Positions 18,136 through 28,572 are shown, counted from the first letter of the stretch. The stretch is DNA of 64,000 bases from Wolbachia endosymbiont (group B) of Eucosma cana (GCF_947250645.1 NZ_OX366334.1:620001-684000); one strand, 5' to 3'. Program-made: numbers and translations. Notes: a model not told the origin generated them from the sequence alone.

Positions 18136-19431
18136 TATAATGCACCCATTTGTCTAGACCATTTTTTTCAAAGTGATCCGATTTTTAAAATGAATATGTT
18201 GATAAATACGTCGACACACATTTAAAGTATTTATCAATATATTCATTTACTGTTTATGATAATAAAGATCAGCAGGAACTTTATAATGTAGAGTCTGATG
18301 TCGCCTTCTATAGTTATACCAAGCAACAAAATCATTTATTATAAGATTTAAATCTCTGATACTATTTGGTCTATAATAATATATAGCTTCTTGCTTTAAA
18401 GTTCTCCATAAGCGCTCAACAAATATATTGTCGAAGCAACGTCCTTTATGGTCCATACTGATTTTAATATTAGCACGCTCTAATTCCATAATAAAGTTGT
18501 AGCTAGTAAACTGCACCCCCTGATCACTATTAAAAATCTCAGGTTTACCTTGTTTTAGAGCTTCTTTGAGAGTATAAAGGCAAAATCCAGCATCGAGATA
18601 TGGTGATAATGAATGAGCAATAATATAGCGACTATACAAGTCCATTATTGCCACAAAATAGATAAACTTACCTTCTACCATAATATATGTTATATCAGTA
18701 GCCCATACCTGATTAACTCTACAAATAATCAAATCTTTGAGTAAATAAGGATATATTTTATGCTTTTTTTCTTTAATACTTGTATTACATCTTTTTCTAC
18801 AATACAGCCCACTAATCTTCATTTTTTTCATAATTCTTAAGATTTTTTTGTGATTGACTACTACTCCACTCGCTATGATTTCAGCAGTAATTTTACGATA
18901 TCCATAACGGCAATCAGAAGCCAAATATACTTCTTGAATCAAATTTGCTACTTCACTTTCGTTATTAATTATAGGCCTATAATATAGGCTAGATCTGCAA
19001 ATCCCCAATAAATCAGCCTGTTTCCTAATTGACAGATCAGAATCTTTTTCTATAAACCTTACTCTATCTTTTTTGCTTATTTCAGTAATTTTTTTTTCAA
19101 ATAGCTATTTTCCACTGTCAATTCTCTTATTACTTTATGTAAACTTTCTATTTCTTGCGCTAAGATTCTTTGTTTTCTCGCACTTTCACTTTCTTCAACA
19201 AATAGGTCTTTTAACCTTGCCAATACTCTATCACGCCAATCATATAGATTTGTTGATGGTATTTTATATTCACTACATATCTCAGCTGTGCTTTTTTGAT
19301 TTTTTATTGCTTCCAAAGCTATCTTTGCTTTTAACTCTGGTTCATATTTTTTTGTTGCCATACTTTTACCCCTTTACCTTCCTACTCGGATCAACCATTT
19401 TTTTTTGGTCTAGTTTATGGGGTGCATTATA
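18136..19431 (-). mobile_element. IS3-family insertion sequence, copy 1
   Basis: This 1296-bp element has imperfect terminal inverted repeats starting TATAATGCACCC at both ends and is oriented on the minus strand. Three further copies of the same length are at 22479-23774, 33638-34933 and 51924-53219. It faces copy 2 across a 3-kb segment holding proS and acpS. Clean short target duplications are not obvious at this copy. Confidence 0.9.
18247..19361 (-). CDS. IS3 transposase OrfA/OrfB (copy 1)
   Basis: OrfA (19077-19361, 94 aa) has an HTH (KSTAEICSEYKIPSTNLYDW) and a leucine-zipper-like C-terminus. OrfB (to 18247) has the DDE integrase core: VWATDITYI, FNSDQGVQFTS and the Glu in FVERLWRTLKQE. 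The OrfB frame stays open back to a nine-A run at the end of OrfA in the -1 phase, the normal IS3 arrangement for an OrfAB fusion by -1 frameshifting (about 371 aa). This copy differs from the others by an Arg for Gly near the end of OrfA (VIREL instead of VIGEL). Confidence 0.9.
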
Positions 19432-19432
19432 A

Positions 19433-19885
19433 ATGAATAGTCTTGCAATAGCAATTCAAAAACAAAGAGTAAAAAGTGATGTTCAAGATGAACAGCTAGA
19501 TTCCTTAGACGGACAATATGATTCTTTTTTTTCTCTTGAAGAAGAACAATGTAAAGCGGTCAAGAAAGAGCAAGAGAACTGCACACGAAAGCCAGACGCA
19601 GCATTATTAATACTCTCGAATATACCATTAAGTAAATTTTCACCACTAGAAAGCCCTATTAATAATTTATCGAGCAATAGTGCTAATGTACCTGATGATG
19701 AAGATTGGGAAACACAGCCACATTCTATACCTTACATTTACCTTGGAGAGAAAATGAAGGATAGGCATAATCATAATTGCTCAGCTTCTTCTCCAACAAA
19801 AATGAATAATGTGGAGCTAGCAAGTAGTGATATGCAAGAACCATTTACTGTTTCTGTTAAGGACTGCCGAAAGAAATTTGAATAA
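19433..19885 (+). CDS. Hypothetical protein, probably 5'-truncated by IS3
   Basis: This 150-aa polar product rich in S, E, D and N has no recognised domain. The first ATG lies one base after the IS3 end, so the original N-terminus is likely lost and the present start is accidental or supplied by the junction. No signal or membrane segment is seen. A low-complexity, acidic composition would suit an effector or a disordered tail. It lies 106 bp upstream of proS in the same direction. Confidence 0.4.
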   Translation: MNSLAIAIQKQRVKSDVQDEQLDSLDGQYDSFFSLEEEQCKAVKKEQENCTRKPDAALLILSNIPLSKFSPLESPINNLSSNSANVPDDEDWETQPHSIPYIYLGEKMKDRHNHNCSASSPTKMNNVELASSDMQEPFTVSVKDCRKKFE

Positions 19886-19991
19886 TAAGAAAATGTCAAG
19901 AAAAGCACCATACACTTTCCTTCCTTTTTAAAATAAGTTTACCCAAAGGTCTGATTGTACTAAGATTGCTTAGTACAATCAGATTTATGAA

Positions 19992-21251
19992 ATGCGTTTA
20001 TCTCAATATTACCTGCCAACTTTAAAAGAAACCCCTGCTGGTGCTGAAATTATTTCTCATCAATATTTATTACGTGCAGGCTTAATCAAGCAGACAGCAT
20101 CTGGAATTTATTCTTGGCTGCCGCTTGGCCTTTTGGTACTTAAAAATATTGAAAATATTATCAGAGATGAAATTGGTGCAATTGAAGTGTTGATGCCTTG
20201 TGTGCAGCCAGCAAGTCTTTGGCGAGAGTCAGGACGTTACGATGATTACGGCAAAGAAATGCTACGTATTAAAGATAGGCATGAAAGCGATATGCTTTTT
20301 GGTCCAACACATGAGGAGGTGGTAACTGATTTGATTAGAAATACGGTAAAAAGTTACAAAGATTTACCACTTTGTTTATATCAAATTCAGTGGAAGTTTC
20401 GTGACGAAGTAAGACCTCGTTATGGCGTTATGAGAGGCAGGGAATTTCTGATGAAGGATGCATACAGTTTTGATGTAGATTACGAAGGTGCACTGAATTC
20501 ATATAATTTGATGTATAAAACTTACATAAAAATCTTCAAACGAATGGGGCTTACTCCAATTGGAGTGAGGGCAGATACAGGACCAATTGGAGGAAATTTA
20601 AGTCATGAATTTCATATATTGGCAAACACCGGTGAGAGCACTCTATATTATGACAATAAACTTTTTGAATTACTAGAAAGCGAAGATATTGAAAGCCTGA
20701 AGAGCATATATGCAGTTGCAGACGATATGCATGATCCTAAAATTTGTCCTATACCGCAAGAACAGTTAAATGTTAGTAAAGGTATTGAAATAGGGCATAT
20801 TTTTTATTTTGGCGACAAATATTCAAAGCCTATGAAGGCAAGTGTTACTTCTCAAGATGGAAAAAATGTTAACATGCATATGGGTTCGTATGGTATTGGA
20901 GTTTCAAGGCTTGTTGGCGCAATAATAGAAGCTTTCCATGATGATAAAGGAATTATCTGGCCAGAGGCAGTAGCTCCTTTTAAAGTTGGTTTGATCAATT
21001 TACAAACAAAAGTAACGGAGGCTGCAGATAAAATATACAAAGCTTTGAAAAGCGATAAAGTGCTTTATGATGATACGGACGAAAGTGTAGGAGTGAAATT
21101 TGCCAGAATGGATCTGATAGGCTTGCCGTGGCAAATAATTATTGGAAAGAAAGCAGTAACTTCAAATATAGTTGAAGTAAAAAATAGGGCAACTGGAGAG
21201 GTAGAGGAAATACAAGTTGAAGAAGCAATAAATCGTTTTAGCGCAAAATGA
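19992..21251 (+). CDS. proS: Prolyl-tRNA synthetase (short form)
   Basis: This class II synthetase charges tRNA(Pro). The product is 419 aa and lacks the long editing insertion of the E. coli type, as in other alphaproteobacteria. Motif 2 and its surroundings are clear: [33 protein letters not shown] and DAYSFD. Motif 3 lies near [13 protein letters not shown], and the C-terminal anticodon-binding domain begins about residue 325. The stop overlaps the acpS start by ATGA, which indicates coupling. The gene pair lies between two inverted IS3 copies. Confidence 0.96.
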   Translation: MRLSQYYLPTLKETPAGAEIISHQYLLRAGLIKQTASGIYSWLPLGLLVLKNIENIIRDEIGAIEVLMPCVQPASLWRESGRYDDYGKEMLRIKDRHESDMLFGPTHEEVVTDLIRNTVKSYKDLPLCLYQIQWKFRDEVRPRYGVMRGREFLMKDAYSFDVDYEGALNSYNLMYKTYIKIFKRMGLTPIGVRADTGPIGGNLSHEFHILANTGESTLYYDNKLFELLESEDIESLKSIYAVADDMHDPKICPIPQEQLNVSKGIEIGHIFYFGDKYSKPMKASVTSQDGKNVNMHMGSYGIGVSRLVGAIIEAFHDDKGIIWPEAVAPFKVGLINLQTKVTEAADKIYKALKSDKVLYDDTDESVGVKFARMDLIGLPWQIIIGKKAVTSNIVEVKNRATGEVEEIQVEEAINRFSAK

Positions 21252-21622
21252 TATACGGTATTGGCACTGACATAGTATATATACCCAGAATATTGAGAAT
21301 ATCACAAAAATACGGGGAAAAATTTCTCAATAAAGTCTATACTAAGAAGGAGATAGAGATAAGCAAAAAATATAATAGACAAGAAGTAAGAGCAAAATAT
21401 TTTGCTAAACGCTTTGCTGCAAAGGAAGCTTTTGTTAAAGCGCTAGGCACTGGATTCAGCCAAGGAATTATAATGAAAGATATAGAAATATACAGTAATA
21501 TTAGGGGAAAACCACATCTTGCTATCACAAAGGATTTCATCTCGAAAGACTACAAGATACACCTTTCTCTAAGTGATGATCAAGATTATGCTACTGCGTT
21601 TGTTGTAATTTGCGTTGAGTAG
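21248..21622 (+). CDS. acpS: Holo-[acyl-carrier-protein] synthase
   Basis: AcpS transfers 4'-phosphopantetheine from CoA to apo-ACP and so activates fatty acid synthesis. The 124 residues match the family length. The N-terminal [12 protein letters not shown] holds the metal-binding Asp, and [15 protein letters not shown] holds the second signature with the catalytic Glu. [16 protein letters not shown] closes the domain. The start overlaps the proS stop by four bases. Confidence 0.95.
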   Translation: MIYGIGTDIVYIPRILRISQKYGEKFLNKVYTKKEIEISKKYNRQEVRAKYFAKRFAAKEAFVKALGTGFSQGIIMKDIEIYSNIRGKPHLAITKDFISKDYKIHLSLSDDQDYATAFVVICVE

Positions 21623-21674
21623 ATATTGTTTAGTACATACGATTTCAAAAATTTTTTTGAAATTATACTTTGAC

Positions 21675-22409
21675 CTACACAGATCGACCTTTCTGTGAAT
21701 CCTGGTTTCTGCTTTCTTCAACTTGTTTTGCAAAAGACGTCTCTTGTGTATTCATATGTTGAAGTGGTTTAGCAATTTCGCGCACAACAGCAGCAACTGC
21801 AGTTAAAAACGCCTTGAACAATCCACCTAAAACTCCACCAACTGCTTCTCTACCGTACATACGAGCTTGCTTTTCATTGTCATCAGCAGTTTCCCCTGCC
21901 CTCCTTCGTGGATCCATTCTATGAGCAATAACTGAAAACAACACCCCCCTAATTGAAGACTTCACTCGTGCTTTTGCCTTCTGAACATCCCCATCACTTG
22001 CTACTTCATGTTTTTCCCTACTATTCATTAGCTCCTTTTGTTGTTGAAAACTTAAGATCTCTTCCATCAGTTGTTTCTTTCTCTTTTCCAGAACTCTTTT
22101 CTTGGACTCTGATTTATCGCGAGTGTGTTTTGTGGTTTCAAGTTCTACATCAATATCCTCAGATGCTGCTTGGCTATATAAGGTTTCTATGAGCCTATCT
22201 ATACTTCGCTTTACTTGCATAGTCCTTTCGTAACTATCTAAATTATCAACTCCTTCATCAATTTGACTTAAAATATCCTCGAAAGGTTTTAAATACTCTT
22301 TAAATTGCTCTTCGAGCTGATTTTCATTCTTCAAATTCCTTTCTCTTCTGTCATCGCTATTCTCTTCAACATTATCATCACCTTCTTCGAAAAGATCCTC
22401 ATCGTTCAT
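21675..22409 (-). CDS. Coiled-coil protein with C-terminal hydrophobic stretch
   Basis: The product is unrecognised. The ATG at 22409 (MNDEDLFEEGDD) gives 244 aa; a longer ORF reaches back into the IS3 end and is an artefact. The N-terminus is strongly acidic. Residues about 30-135 are charged and coiled-coil-like (KSESKKRVLEKRKKQLMEEI). Residues about 185-215 are Gly/Ala-rich and hydrophobic (GREAVGGVLGGLFKAFLTAV), possibly a membrane-active helix. It is convergent with acpS. It may be a surface or secreted protein, but there is no direct evidence. Confidence 0.55.
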   Translation of the reverse strand: MNDEDLFEEGDDNVEENSDDRRERNLKNENQLEEQFKEYLKPFEDILSQIDEGVDNLDSYERTMQVKRSIDRLIETLYSQAASEDIDVELETTKHTRDKSESKKRVLEKRKKQLMEEILSFQQQKELMNSREKHEVASDGDVQKAKARVKSSIRGVLFSVIAHRMDPRRRAGETADDNEKQARMYGREAVGGVLGGLFKAFLTAVAAVVREIAKPLQHMNTQETSFAKQVEESRNQDSQKGRSV

Positions 22410-22548
22410 AATTTTTTTTAATTTATTCCCACTTATTATTATTGTATATGAAAAAATTAAATTAACACTAATGAAAAGTATAATGCACCCCATAAACTAG
22501 ACCAAAAAAAAATGGTTGATCCGAGTAGGAAGGTAAAGGGGTAAAAGT

Positions 22549-23663
22549 ATGGCAACAAAAAAATATGAACCAGAGTTAAAAGCAAAGATAGCTTTGGAAG
22601 CAATAAAAAATCAAAAAAGCACAGCTGAGATATGTAGTGAATATAAAATACCATCAACAAATCTATATGATTGGCGTGATAGAGTATTGGCAAGGTTAAA
22701 AGACCTATTTGTTGAAGAAAGTGAAAGTGCGAGAAAACAAAGAATCTTAGCGCAAGAAATAGAAAGTTTACATAAAGTAATAGGAGAATTGACAGTGGAA
22801 AATAGCTATTTGAAAAAAAAATTACTGAAATAAGCAAAAAAGATAGAGTAAGGTTTATAGAAAAAGATTCTGATCTGTCAATTAGGAAACAGGCTGATTT
22901 ATTGGGGATTTGCAGATCTAGCCTATATTATAGGCCTATAATTAATAACGAAAGTGAAGTAGCAAATTTGATTCAAGAAGTATATTTGGCTTCTGATTGC
23001 CGTTATGGATATCGTAAAATTACTGCTGAAATCATAGCGAGTGGAGTAGTAGTCAATCACAAAAAAATCTTAAGAATTATGAAAAAAATGAAGATTAGTG
23101 GGCTGTATTGTAGAAAAAGATGTAATACAAGTATTAAAGAAAAAAAGCATAAAATATATCCTTATTTACTCAAAGATTTGATTATTTGTAGAGTTAATCA
23201 GGTATGGGCTACTGATATAACATATATTATGGTAGAAGGTAAGTTTATCTATTTTGTGGCAATAATGGACTTGTATAGTCGCTATATTATTGCTCATTCA
23301 TTATCACCATATCTCGATGCTGGATTTTGCCTTTATACTCTCAAAGAAGCTCTAAAACAAGGTAAACCTGAGATTTTTAATAGTGATCAGGGGGTGCAGT
23401 TTACTAGCTACAACTTTATTATGGAATTAGAGCGTGCTAATATTAAAATCAGTATGGACCATAAAGGACGTTGCTTCGACAATATATTTGTTGAGCGCTT
23501 ATGGAGAACTTTAAAGCAAGAAGCTATATATTATTATAGACCAAATAGTATCAGAGATTTAAATCTTATAATAAATGATTTTGTTGCTTGGTATAACTAT
23601 AGAAGGCGACATCAGACTCTACATTATAAAGTTCCTGCTGATCTTTATTATCATAAACAGTAA
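22549..23663 (+). CDS. IS3 transposase OrfA/OrfB (copy 2)
   Basis: OrfA is 22549-22833. The OrfB frame is open in the -1 phase from the nine-A run at 22813-22821. The separately annotatable OrfB start at 22902 is TTG and lies well inside that open frame. Programmed -1 frameshifting to a fusion of about 371 aa is therefore the likely expression mode. The HTH in OrfA and the DDE residues in OrfB (WATDITYI, NSDQGVQFTS, ERLWRTL) are intact, so this copy looks able to transpose. Confidence 0.92.
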
Positions 23664-23722
23664 ATGAATATATTGATAAATACTTTAAATGTGTGTCGAC
23701 GTATTTATCAACATATTCATTT
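23662..23722 (+). terminator. Strong hairpin at the 3' end of the IS3 transposase gene
   Basis: Arms 23662-23683 and 23701-23722 pair over 22 bp with a single mismatch around a 17-nt loop that contains GTCGAC. The arm begins in the OrfB stop codon. All four IS3 copies carry it, and the right-hand arm remains in the solo end at 16868-16957. It may stop readthrough from or into the element, although no U-tract follows at once. Confidence 0.6.
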
Positions 23723-23774
23723 TAAAAATCGGATCACTTTGAAAAAAATGGTCTAGACAAATGGGTGCATTATA

Positions 23775-24396
23775 CTTTACTATTATGACAATGAGGATAA
23801 TTTTGTTTCCGTTGATAATTATCCTATATAAGGTTGAATGTTATCTAGTCTTTTCTGCACTAGACGCAGCTTAATCGTATCTGAACAGATACATAATCTA
23901 TATAAAGAGGACATAGGTACCATCTGTCCTTTTAAGGCATTTATGTCAATGATATGCGTAATCCATGATTTTAAACATGATGATCCTCCTAAGTAATACA
24001 AAAAAACTCAGAAAAATGTATATAGCTATGATAGAAGTTATCTATACATAAGTACAATATACTTTAACTAGAGGTTATAAATTAATGAAGTTGAAAAGTC
24101 TGCAGACGAAGATAGATTTCGAGCTCTAGAATATCTTCACTATCAAAATAACAAAGCTGTCAAAATTTGTCAAGTAATTTTTATCGCAACTGTACAAACA
24201 TTTCACAGGACAAATTTAAAATGCTGTAAAATGGTGTCTGTTCAGACGCATGTGAAACCAGTGCTTCTTTTCATCCCACTTCCATGCGGCTAAACCTTTT
24301 TCATAATCTCCTATCTATCATTTCTTAAACCACTCCCCTGAACGGATACAATTAAATACATTTTTAACATTTTTATAGAAAACTATTAGTATAGAT
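23775..24396. other. Intergenic region with short ORF behind a strong ribosome site
   Basis: No full gene is visible in these 622 bases. On the minus strand GGAGG lies six bases before an ATG at 23980, which opens only an 11-codon frame (MFKIMDYAYH) ending at 23948. This looks like the start of a decayed gene. The second copy of the AGTCTGCAGAC repeat is at 24097-24136, and one arm of an inverted repeat that brackets the secretin gene is at 24337-24349. Confidence 0.4.
24097..24136. repeat. Dispersed repeat with AGTCTGCAGAC palindrome, copy 2
   Basis: This is the partner of 15239-15280, with the same order of AGTCTGCAGAC, GATAGATTT, GAGCTCT and AATATCT. It lies about 260 bases upstream of the secretin gene. 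Confidence 0.6.
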
Positions 24397-25878
24397 TTGT
24401 ATGCTGCCCTCATGGCTATTTTAAAATGTTTAATACTCCTTTTCATTATTTCTTGTACACATCTACCTAACAAGCAACATTCTGTTAATATAGACAATTA
24501 TAAGCACGATTATTCGTTGCAACAATATAATACTCCTTTGAAGAATAACGAACCAGCAATACCAGAAATGATACCTTTACCGGTAGAGTTTCCCGATCTT
24601 ACAACCAGTAATCAGTTTCTTTCGATTAATGTTGATGAAAAAGTGCCAGTAAAGGATTTACTGATTGAGATAGGAAAACTTTCTGACGTTAACTTAGACA
24701 TAGATCCCCAGATATCAGGTAATATTATTTTAAAGCTAAAGGATAAGAATATAAATGAAGTAATTCAGAGTATAGCCAACAGCGCCAAATTGCGTTACTC
24801 AATGAATAATGGTGTAATTAGAATTGAACAGGATTTGCCATACGCACAAAATTATTACGTAGACTTCATCAATATTCAACACTCTGCTCAAAGCAATTTT
24901 GTCGTTAGTGGCAATGTTACAAGCAGCGATGCTGACAGGAATGTTAGAAAGTCTCAATATAGCAGTGACTTATGGAGTTCATTAGAAAAAGGCTTAAATG
25001 CAATAATGGATGTTAATGGAGTGGATGATGGTGAATTTCTTTCATCCAACAGAGAAGCTGGTGTCATTATTCTGAATGCCAGGAAGGATATTCATAAAGC
25101 TGTTGAAGAATATATTAATAAAGTTAAGAGACTGGCGTCTTCTCAAGTAATGATAGAGGCCAAAATAGTTGAAGTTGTATTAGACGATAAATACCTTTCT
25201 GGTATCAACTTAAATGATTTGCATAATGAAACAAAATCTATAACAAATCAAGATAGTTCCATTACTAGCCTGGTAATGAACTCTGATTTAGAAAATTTAG
25301 TAAAAACTTTAGACAAGTTTGGCACTTCAACCGTAATTTCAAGCCCTAGAGTACATGCTATAAATAATCAGCAAGCAATGATTTCATTTACTAAAAACCA
25401 TATCTATTTTACTTCCGATATACAGAAAGATACCGGAAACTCCAATCATGCCTTAATTACCAAGATGAATAGCACTCCAATAGGTGTGGTGTTAATAATC
25501 CACCCAAGCATTAACATTGATACTAACGAAATATTTATGGATATACACCCAACCTTATCAAGAATTAACAATTACACTAAAGACCCAAATATAGAATATG
25601 TCGCACAACAGAATAAAATGAAATTAAATAGTGACATTCCAATTATTGAAACCAGAGAAATGCACTCTACGTTAAAAATTAAGAGCGGCGAAGTTATGGT
25701 AATTGGTGGGCTTATAGAGCATAGAAAAGATAACCAAAACTTATTGCATCAAAAGTCAAAAAAACTGGCTAAGACAGTAGAAACCGTCATCTTCCTGAAA
25801 GCAACAATCGTACCAACACTTGGTTTATTAGATATAAAAGATAGGAATTTATATATATATTAAACGTATCCGTTCAGG
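24337..25878. repeat. 13-bp inverted repeat bracketing the secretin gene
   Basis: CCTGAACGGATAC at 24337-24349 and its exact reverse complement GTATCCGTTCAGG at 25866-25878 lie 47 bases before and 3 bases after the secretin ORF. The match is perfect over 13 bases. It may be a dispersed Wolbachia repeat word or the trace of a mobile cassette. Confidence 0.5.
24397..25863 (+). CDS. Secretin-family lipoprotein (PilQ/MshL/GspD-like)
   Basis: Secretins form outer-membrane multimeric channels for type II/III secretion or type IV pili. The N-terminus has a hydrophobic signal ending in a lipobox-like IISC (Cys about residue 20), so the product is probably a lipoprotein. An STN/N0-like domain follows (VPVKDLLIEIGKLSDVNLDI, about residues 85-150). 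The secretin core follows from SSQVMIEAKIVEVVLDD (about 247) through STVISSPRVHAINNQQAMIS to GEVMVIGGLIEHRKDNQ. The ATG at 24412 is an alternative start. No other secretion or pilus genes are nearby, so its partners, if any, are elsewhere. Confidence 0.85.
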   Translation: MYAALMAILKCLILLFIISCTHLPNKQHSVNIDNYKHDYSLQQYNTPLKNNEPAIPEMIPLPVEFPDLTTSNQFLSINVDEKVPVKDLLIEIGKLSDVNLDIDPQISGNIILKLKDKNINEVIQSIANSAKLRYSMNNGVIRIEQDLPYAQNYYVDFINIQHSAQSNFVVSGNVTSSDADRNVRKSQYSSDLWSSLEKGLNAIMDVNGVDDGEFLSSNREAGVIILNARKDIHKAVEEYINKVKRLASSQVMIEAKIVEVVLDDKYLSGINLNDLHNETKSITNQDSSITSLVMNSDLENLVKTLDKFGTSTVISSPRVHAINNQQAMISFTKNHIYFTSDIQKDTGNSNHALITKMNSTPIGVVLIIHPSINIDTNEIFMDIHPTLSRINNYTKDPNIEYVAQQNKMKLNSDIPIIETREMHSTLKIKSGEVMVIGGLIEHRKDNQNLLHQKSKKLAKTVETVIFLKATIVPTLGLLDIKDRNLYIY

Positions 25879-26090
25879 CAATGGTATCAACTTAAGGAAA
25901 GATGTTGGGGTTGCTATTATGATAAGAAGAGAGTATCAGAATGATAATTAAGACAGCTTAATCATAAATCTGTTGCGGTAAATTTAAGTTACTTTAGTCA
26001 TATATTAAAGTTTTTAAACAGGTCTTAGTTTACTTACTTTATTGTTTTCTTTATTATCAAATATTGCTTTAAATAATATGGAGGAGCACA

Positions 26091-27653
26091 TTGTCAGCAA
26101 TTGCCGTTATTGATTTTGGTTCACAGTTTACACAGCTTATTGCAAGACAAATCAGGGAAATGGGCGTTTACTGTGAAATATTTCCAAGCAATATCGATTT
26201 CGAAACAGTATCAAAATTCAATGGATTTATTTTTTCTGGAGGACCGCAATCTGTAAATGACAATTGCTCTGAAGTAAGTGAAGTAGCACATAAAATTATA
26301 AAACTTAACGAAACAATAAACACTCCTATACTTGGAATATGTTATGGACAGCAACTCATTTGTCATTATTTCGGGGCAAAGGTAAGAAAAGAATTCAATC
26401 AGGAATTTGGCAAAACTAAAATCAAGATACTAAAAGAATCCCCAATTATAAAGGATACTTGGGACGTTAATTCCGAAGTCGATGTGCTAATGAACCATGC
26501 AGACAGTGTCGAAACTATACCGCAAGGATTTACTGCTATTGCCTCAGGTATAATAAATCAAACAATCGCAATAATTGCCAACGAACAGCGGAAGATTTAC
26601 TGTACTCAGTTCCATCCTGAAGTTAAGCCTACGACAAATGGTAGTAAACTTCTCTCTAATTTCTTAGATATTGCAAATTGTGAGAGAGATTGGACAATGA
26701 AGTCATTCATTGAAAAACAGAAGGAAAAAATTCAAAACTTAGTAGGGGAGAAAAAAGTAATTGCTGCAGTAAGTGGGGGGGTTGATTCAAGTGTTGCAGC
26801 AGTTCTTACACACAAAGCTATAGGAAAACAATTAAACTGTATTTTTATCGATACTGGGTTATTGCGTAAGAGCCAGACCACTGCTATGTTAAAAGAAATT
26901 CCAATAAATTACGTTGATAAATCAAACTTGTTTTTAAGTAGGTTAAAGGGAATAACTGATCCGGAAGAAAAGCGAAAAATTATCGGCAATACTTTTATCG
27001 AAGTATTTGAAGAAGAGGCAAAAAAAATAGGTGATGTGGATTTTTTAATGCAAGGCACCATTTACTCTGATGTAGTTGAATCAGGTCACGCTTCAGGAAA
27101 CACTAGTACAATTAAATCTCATCACAATGTTGGTGGGTTGCCAGAAAAAATGAATCTGAAACTAGTAGAACCTTTACGCTATCTCTTTAAAGATGAAGTA
27201 AGGCTGCTTGGCAAAGAAATTGGGCTTTCAGATGAGATAATATTTCAACATCCATTTCCTGGACCTGGACTTGCAGTGAGGATCATAGGTGAGGTTGATG
27301 AAGAAAAGGTACGAATATTGCAAGAAGTAGATGAAATATATATCAACACAATGAAAAATTATGATCTGTATGATAAAATATGGCAGGCTTTTGCTGTACT
27401 GTTACCAGTAAAAACTGTGGGAGTTATGGGAGATAATCGTACATACGGATATGTTTGCGCTTTAAGGGCTGTGACTTCATCTGATGGCATGACAGCTGAT
27501 GCATTTCCATTTGAAAATAAAGATCAACATTCGTTAGTATTTTGGAGGTTTTTGCAAGACGTCAGTAGTATAATTGTTAACAAAGTTTCCGGAGTAAATC
27601 GAGTTGTGTATGATTTAACTTCCAAACCACCAGCAACTATTGAGTGGGAGTAG
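26091..27653 (+). CDS. guaA: GMP synthase (glutamine-hydrolysing)
   Basis: GuaA converts XMP to GMP using glutamine and ATP. The 520 residues carry an N-terminal class I glutamine amidotransferase (nucleophile in GICYGQQL; His/Glu in QFHPEV), an ATP pyrophosphatase domain with the P-loop [11 protein letters not shown] and a C-terminal dimerisation domain ([14 protein letters not shown] to KPPATIEWE). The start codon is TTG at 26091, supported by GGAGGAG seven bases upstream and by the conserved [14 protein letters not shown] start. There is no operon partner. Confidence 0.97.
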   Translation: MSAIAVIDFGSQFTQLIARQIREMGVYCEIFPSNIDFETVSKFNGFIFSGGPQSVNDNCSEVSEVAHKIIKLNETINTPILGICYGQQLICHYFGAKVRKEFNQEFGKTKIKILKESPIIKDTWDVNSEVDVLMNHADSVETIPQGFTAIASGIINQTIAIIANEQRKIYCTQFHPEVKPTTNGSKLLSNFLDIANCERDWTMKSFIEKQKEKIQNLVGEKKVIAAVSGGVDSSVAAVLTHKAIGKQLNCIFIDTGLLRKSQTTAMLKEIPINYVDKSNLFLSRLKGITDPEEKRKIIGNTFIEVFEEEAKKIGDVDFLMQGTIYSDVVESGHASGNTSTIKSHHNVGGLPEKMNLKLVEPLRYLFKDEVRLLGKEIGLSDEIIFQHPFPGPGLAVRIIGEVDEEKVRILQEVDEIYINTMKNYDLYDKIWQAFAVLLPVKTVGVMGDNRTYGYVCALRAVTSSDGMTADAFPFENKDQHSLVFWRFLQDVSSIIVNKVSGVNRVVYDLTSKPPATIEWE

Positions 27654-27659
27654 CAGTAA

Positions 27660-27815
27660 TTTCATTCCAGTTTCAGCTACTCGAATCACAGCAAAGAGGC
27701 TGCTTGCATAACTCAAATTTTAAGGAAAACTATTTAATGTCATTCCAGCGCGTGACGCTGGAATCCAGAAAAAAAGAACCTGTGTCAGCTACTCGGATGA
27801 CATCGAAATGTTCGT
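27660..27815. repeat. Composite Wolbachia palindromic elements after guaA
   Basis: The hairpin ATTCCAGCG/CGCTGGAAT lies at 27742-27764. It is flanked by two copies of TCAGCTACTCG (about 27669 and 27785). The same words occur inside valS and after fabI. It is not coding. Confidence 0.75.
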
Positions 27816-27873
27816 ACAGATATTCGTCACACACCGGAATAAAAATTAGACTTTTGCTTTGTAGAAAATAATT

Positions 27874-28572
27874 TCAAGGCCGCATTGTCTTTATTTTGCT
27901 TATAGCTTCCACAAGCAATGCAAACATGAATGAAGAATACAAACATGCTTTTGGTAGCTCTATGTGAAGTCCTTCAAGTATTAAATATATACCGATGAGT
28001 AAAATAAATAGAATGGCAATTACTTTTAAGCTTGGGCTGGATTTTATTAACTGAGCGGTATAACTTGATGAAAATAGCATTGCTAATATGGAAAATGTAA
28101 ATGCTATAGCAATGATTATCATATTATGAGTTAATGCTATAGCAGTTAATATTGAATCAACAGAAAAAACTAAATCTATTAATATAATTTGTAGCACAAC
28201 TAAAAAAAATTGTGATTTAACGTTTGCCTTTGTTTTGTTCTCCTTATGTACAAAAATTTCGCTCCATAACTCCATAGAACTTTTAACAATAAGGAATAAC
28301 CCTCCTGCAATCATAAGCAAATCTTTTACTGAAATATCTAGTGATACAGAGTGAAATATAGGCTTTTCCATTGATAATATATGTGATATAAAAAATAGTA
28401 TTACAAAACGCATCAATAGCGCCAAGCCAAAACCTATCAGGCGGGCTCTTTCTCTCAGCAGATTTGGCACCTTATCTATTGCTAGAGAAATAAAGATTAA
28501 ATTGTCTATACCAAGTATAGTTTCAAGTAGCGTAAGTATCAATAAAGTCCAAGCATCAGCTAGCATTTTCAT
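27874..28572 (-). CDS. TerC-family integral membrane protein
   Basis: This 232-aa protein has seven or so hydrophobic segments. The TerC signature is visible in ETILGIDNLIFISLAIDKVP, with acidic residues inside a membrane helix, and in the second half as DLVFSVDSILTAIAL. TerC-family proteins are linked to metal ion export and metalation of secreted enzymes, and to tellurite resistance in some bacteria. The gene is transcribed divergently from mcd. The family is clear; the exact ion is not. Confidence 0.9.
   Translation of the reverse strand: MKMLADAWTLLILTLLETILGIDNLIFISLAIDKVPNLLRERARLIGFGLALLMRFVILFFISHILSMEKPIFHSVSLDISVKDLLMIAGGLFLIVKSSMELWSEIFVHKENKTKANVKSQFFLVVLQIILIDLVFSVDSILTAIALTHNMIIIAIAFTFSILAMLFSSSYTAQLIKSSPSLKVIAILFILLIGIYLILEGLHIELPKACLYSSFMFALLVEAISKIKTMRP

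Larger units (their letters stand above)
22479..23774 (+). mobile_element. IS3-family insertion sequence, copy 2
   Basis: This 1296-bp copy is in plus orientation, with TATAATGCACCC-type inverted termini. It is inverted relative to copy 1 and could recombine with it to flip the proS-acpS segment. Confidence 0.92.

Noticed and set aside
19073..19432. Long antisense ORFs in the IS3 copies (119-140 aa, hydrophobic)
   Set aside because: They are exact shadows of OrfA on the opposite strand and occur in every copy.
22410..22493. Longer start for the 21675 gene
   Set aside because: The extension is encoded by the IS3 terminal repeat and a non-coding spacer.
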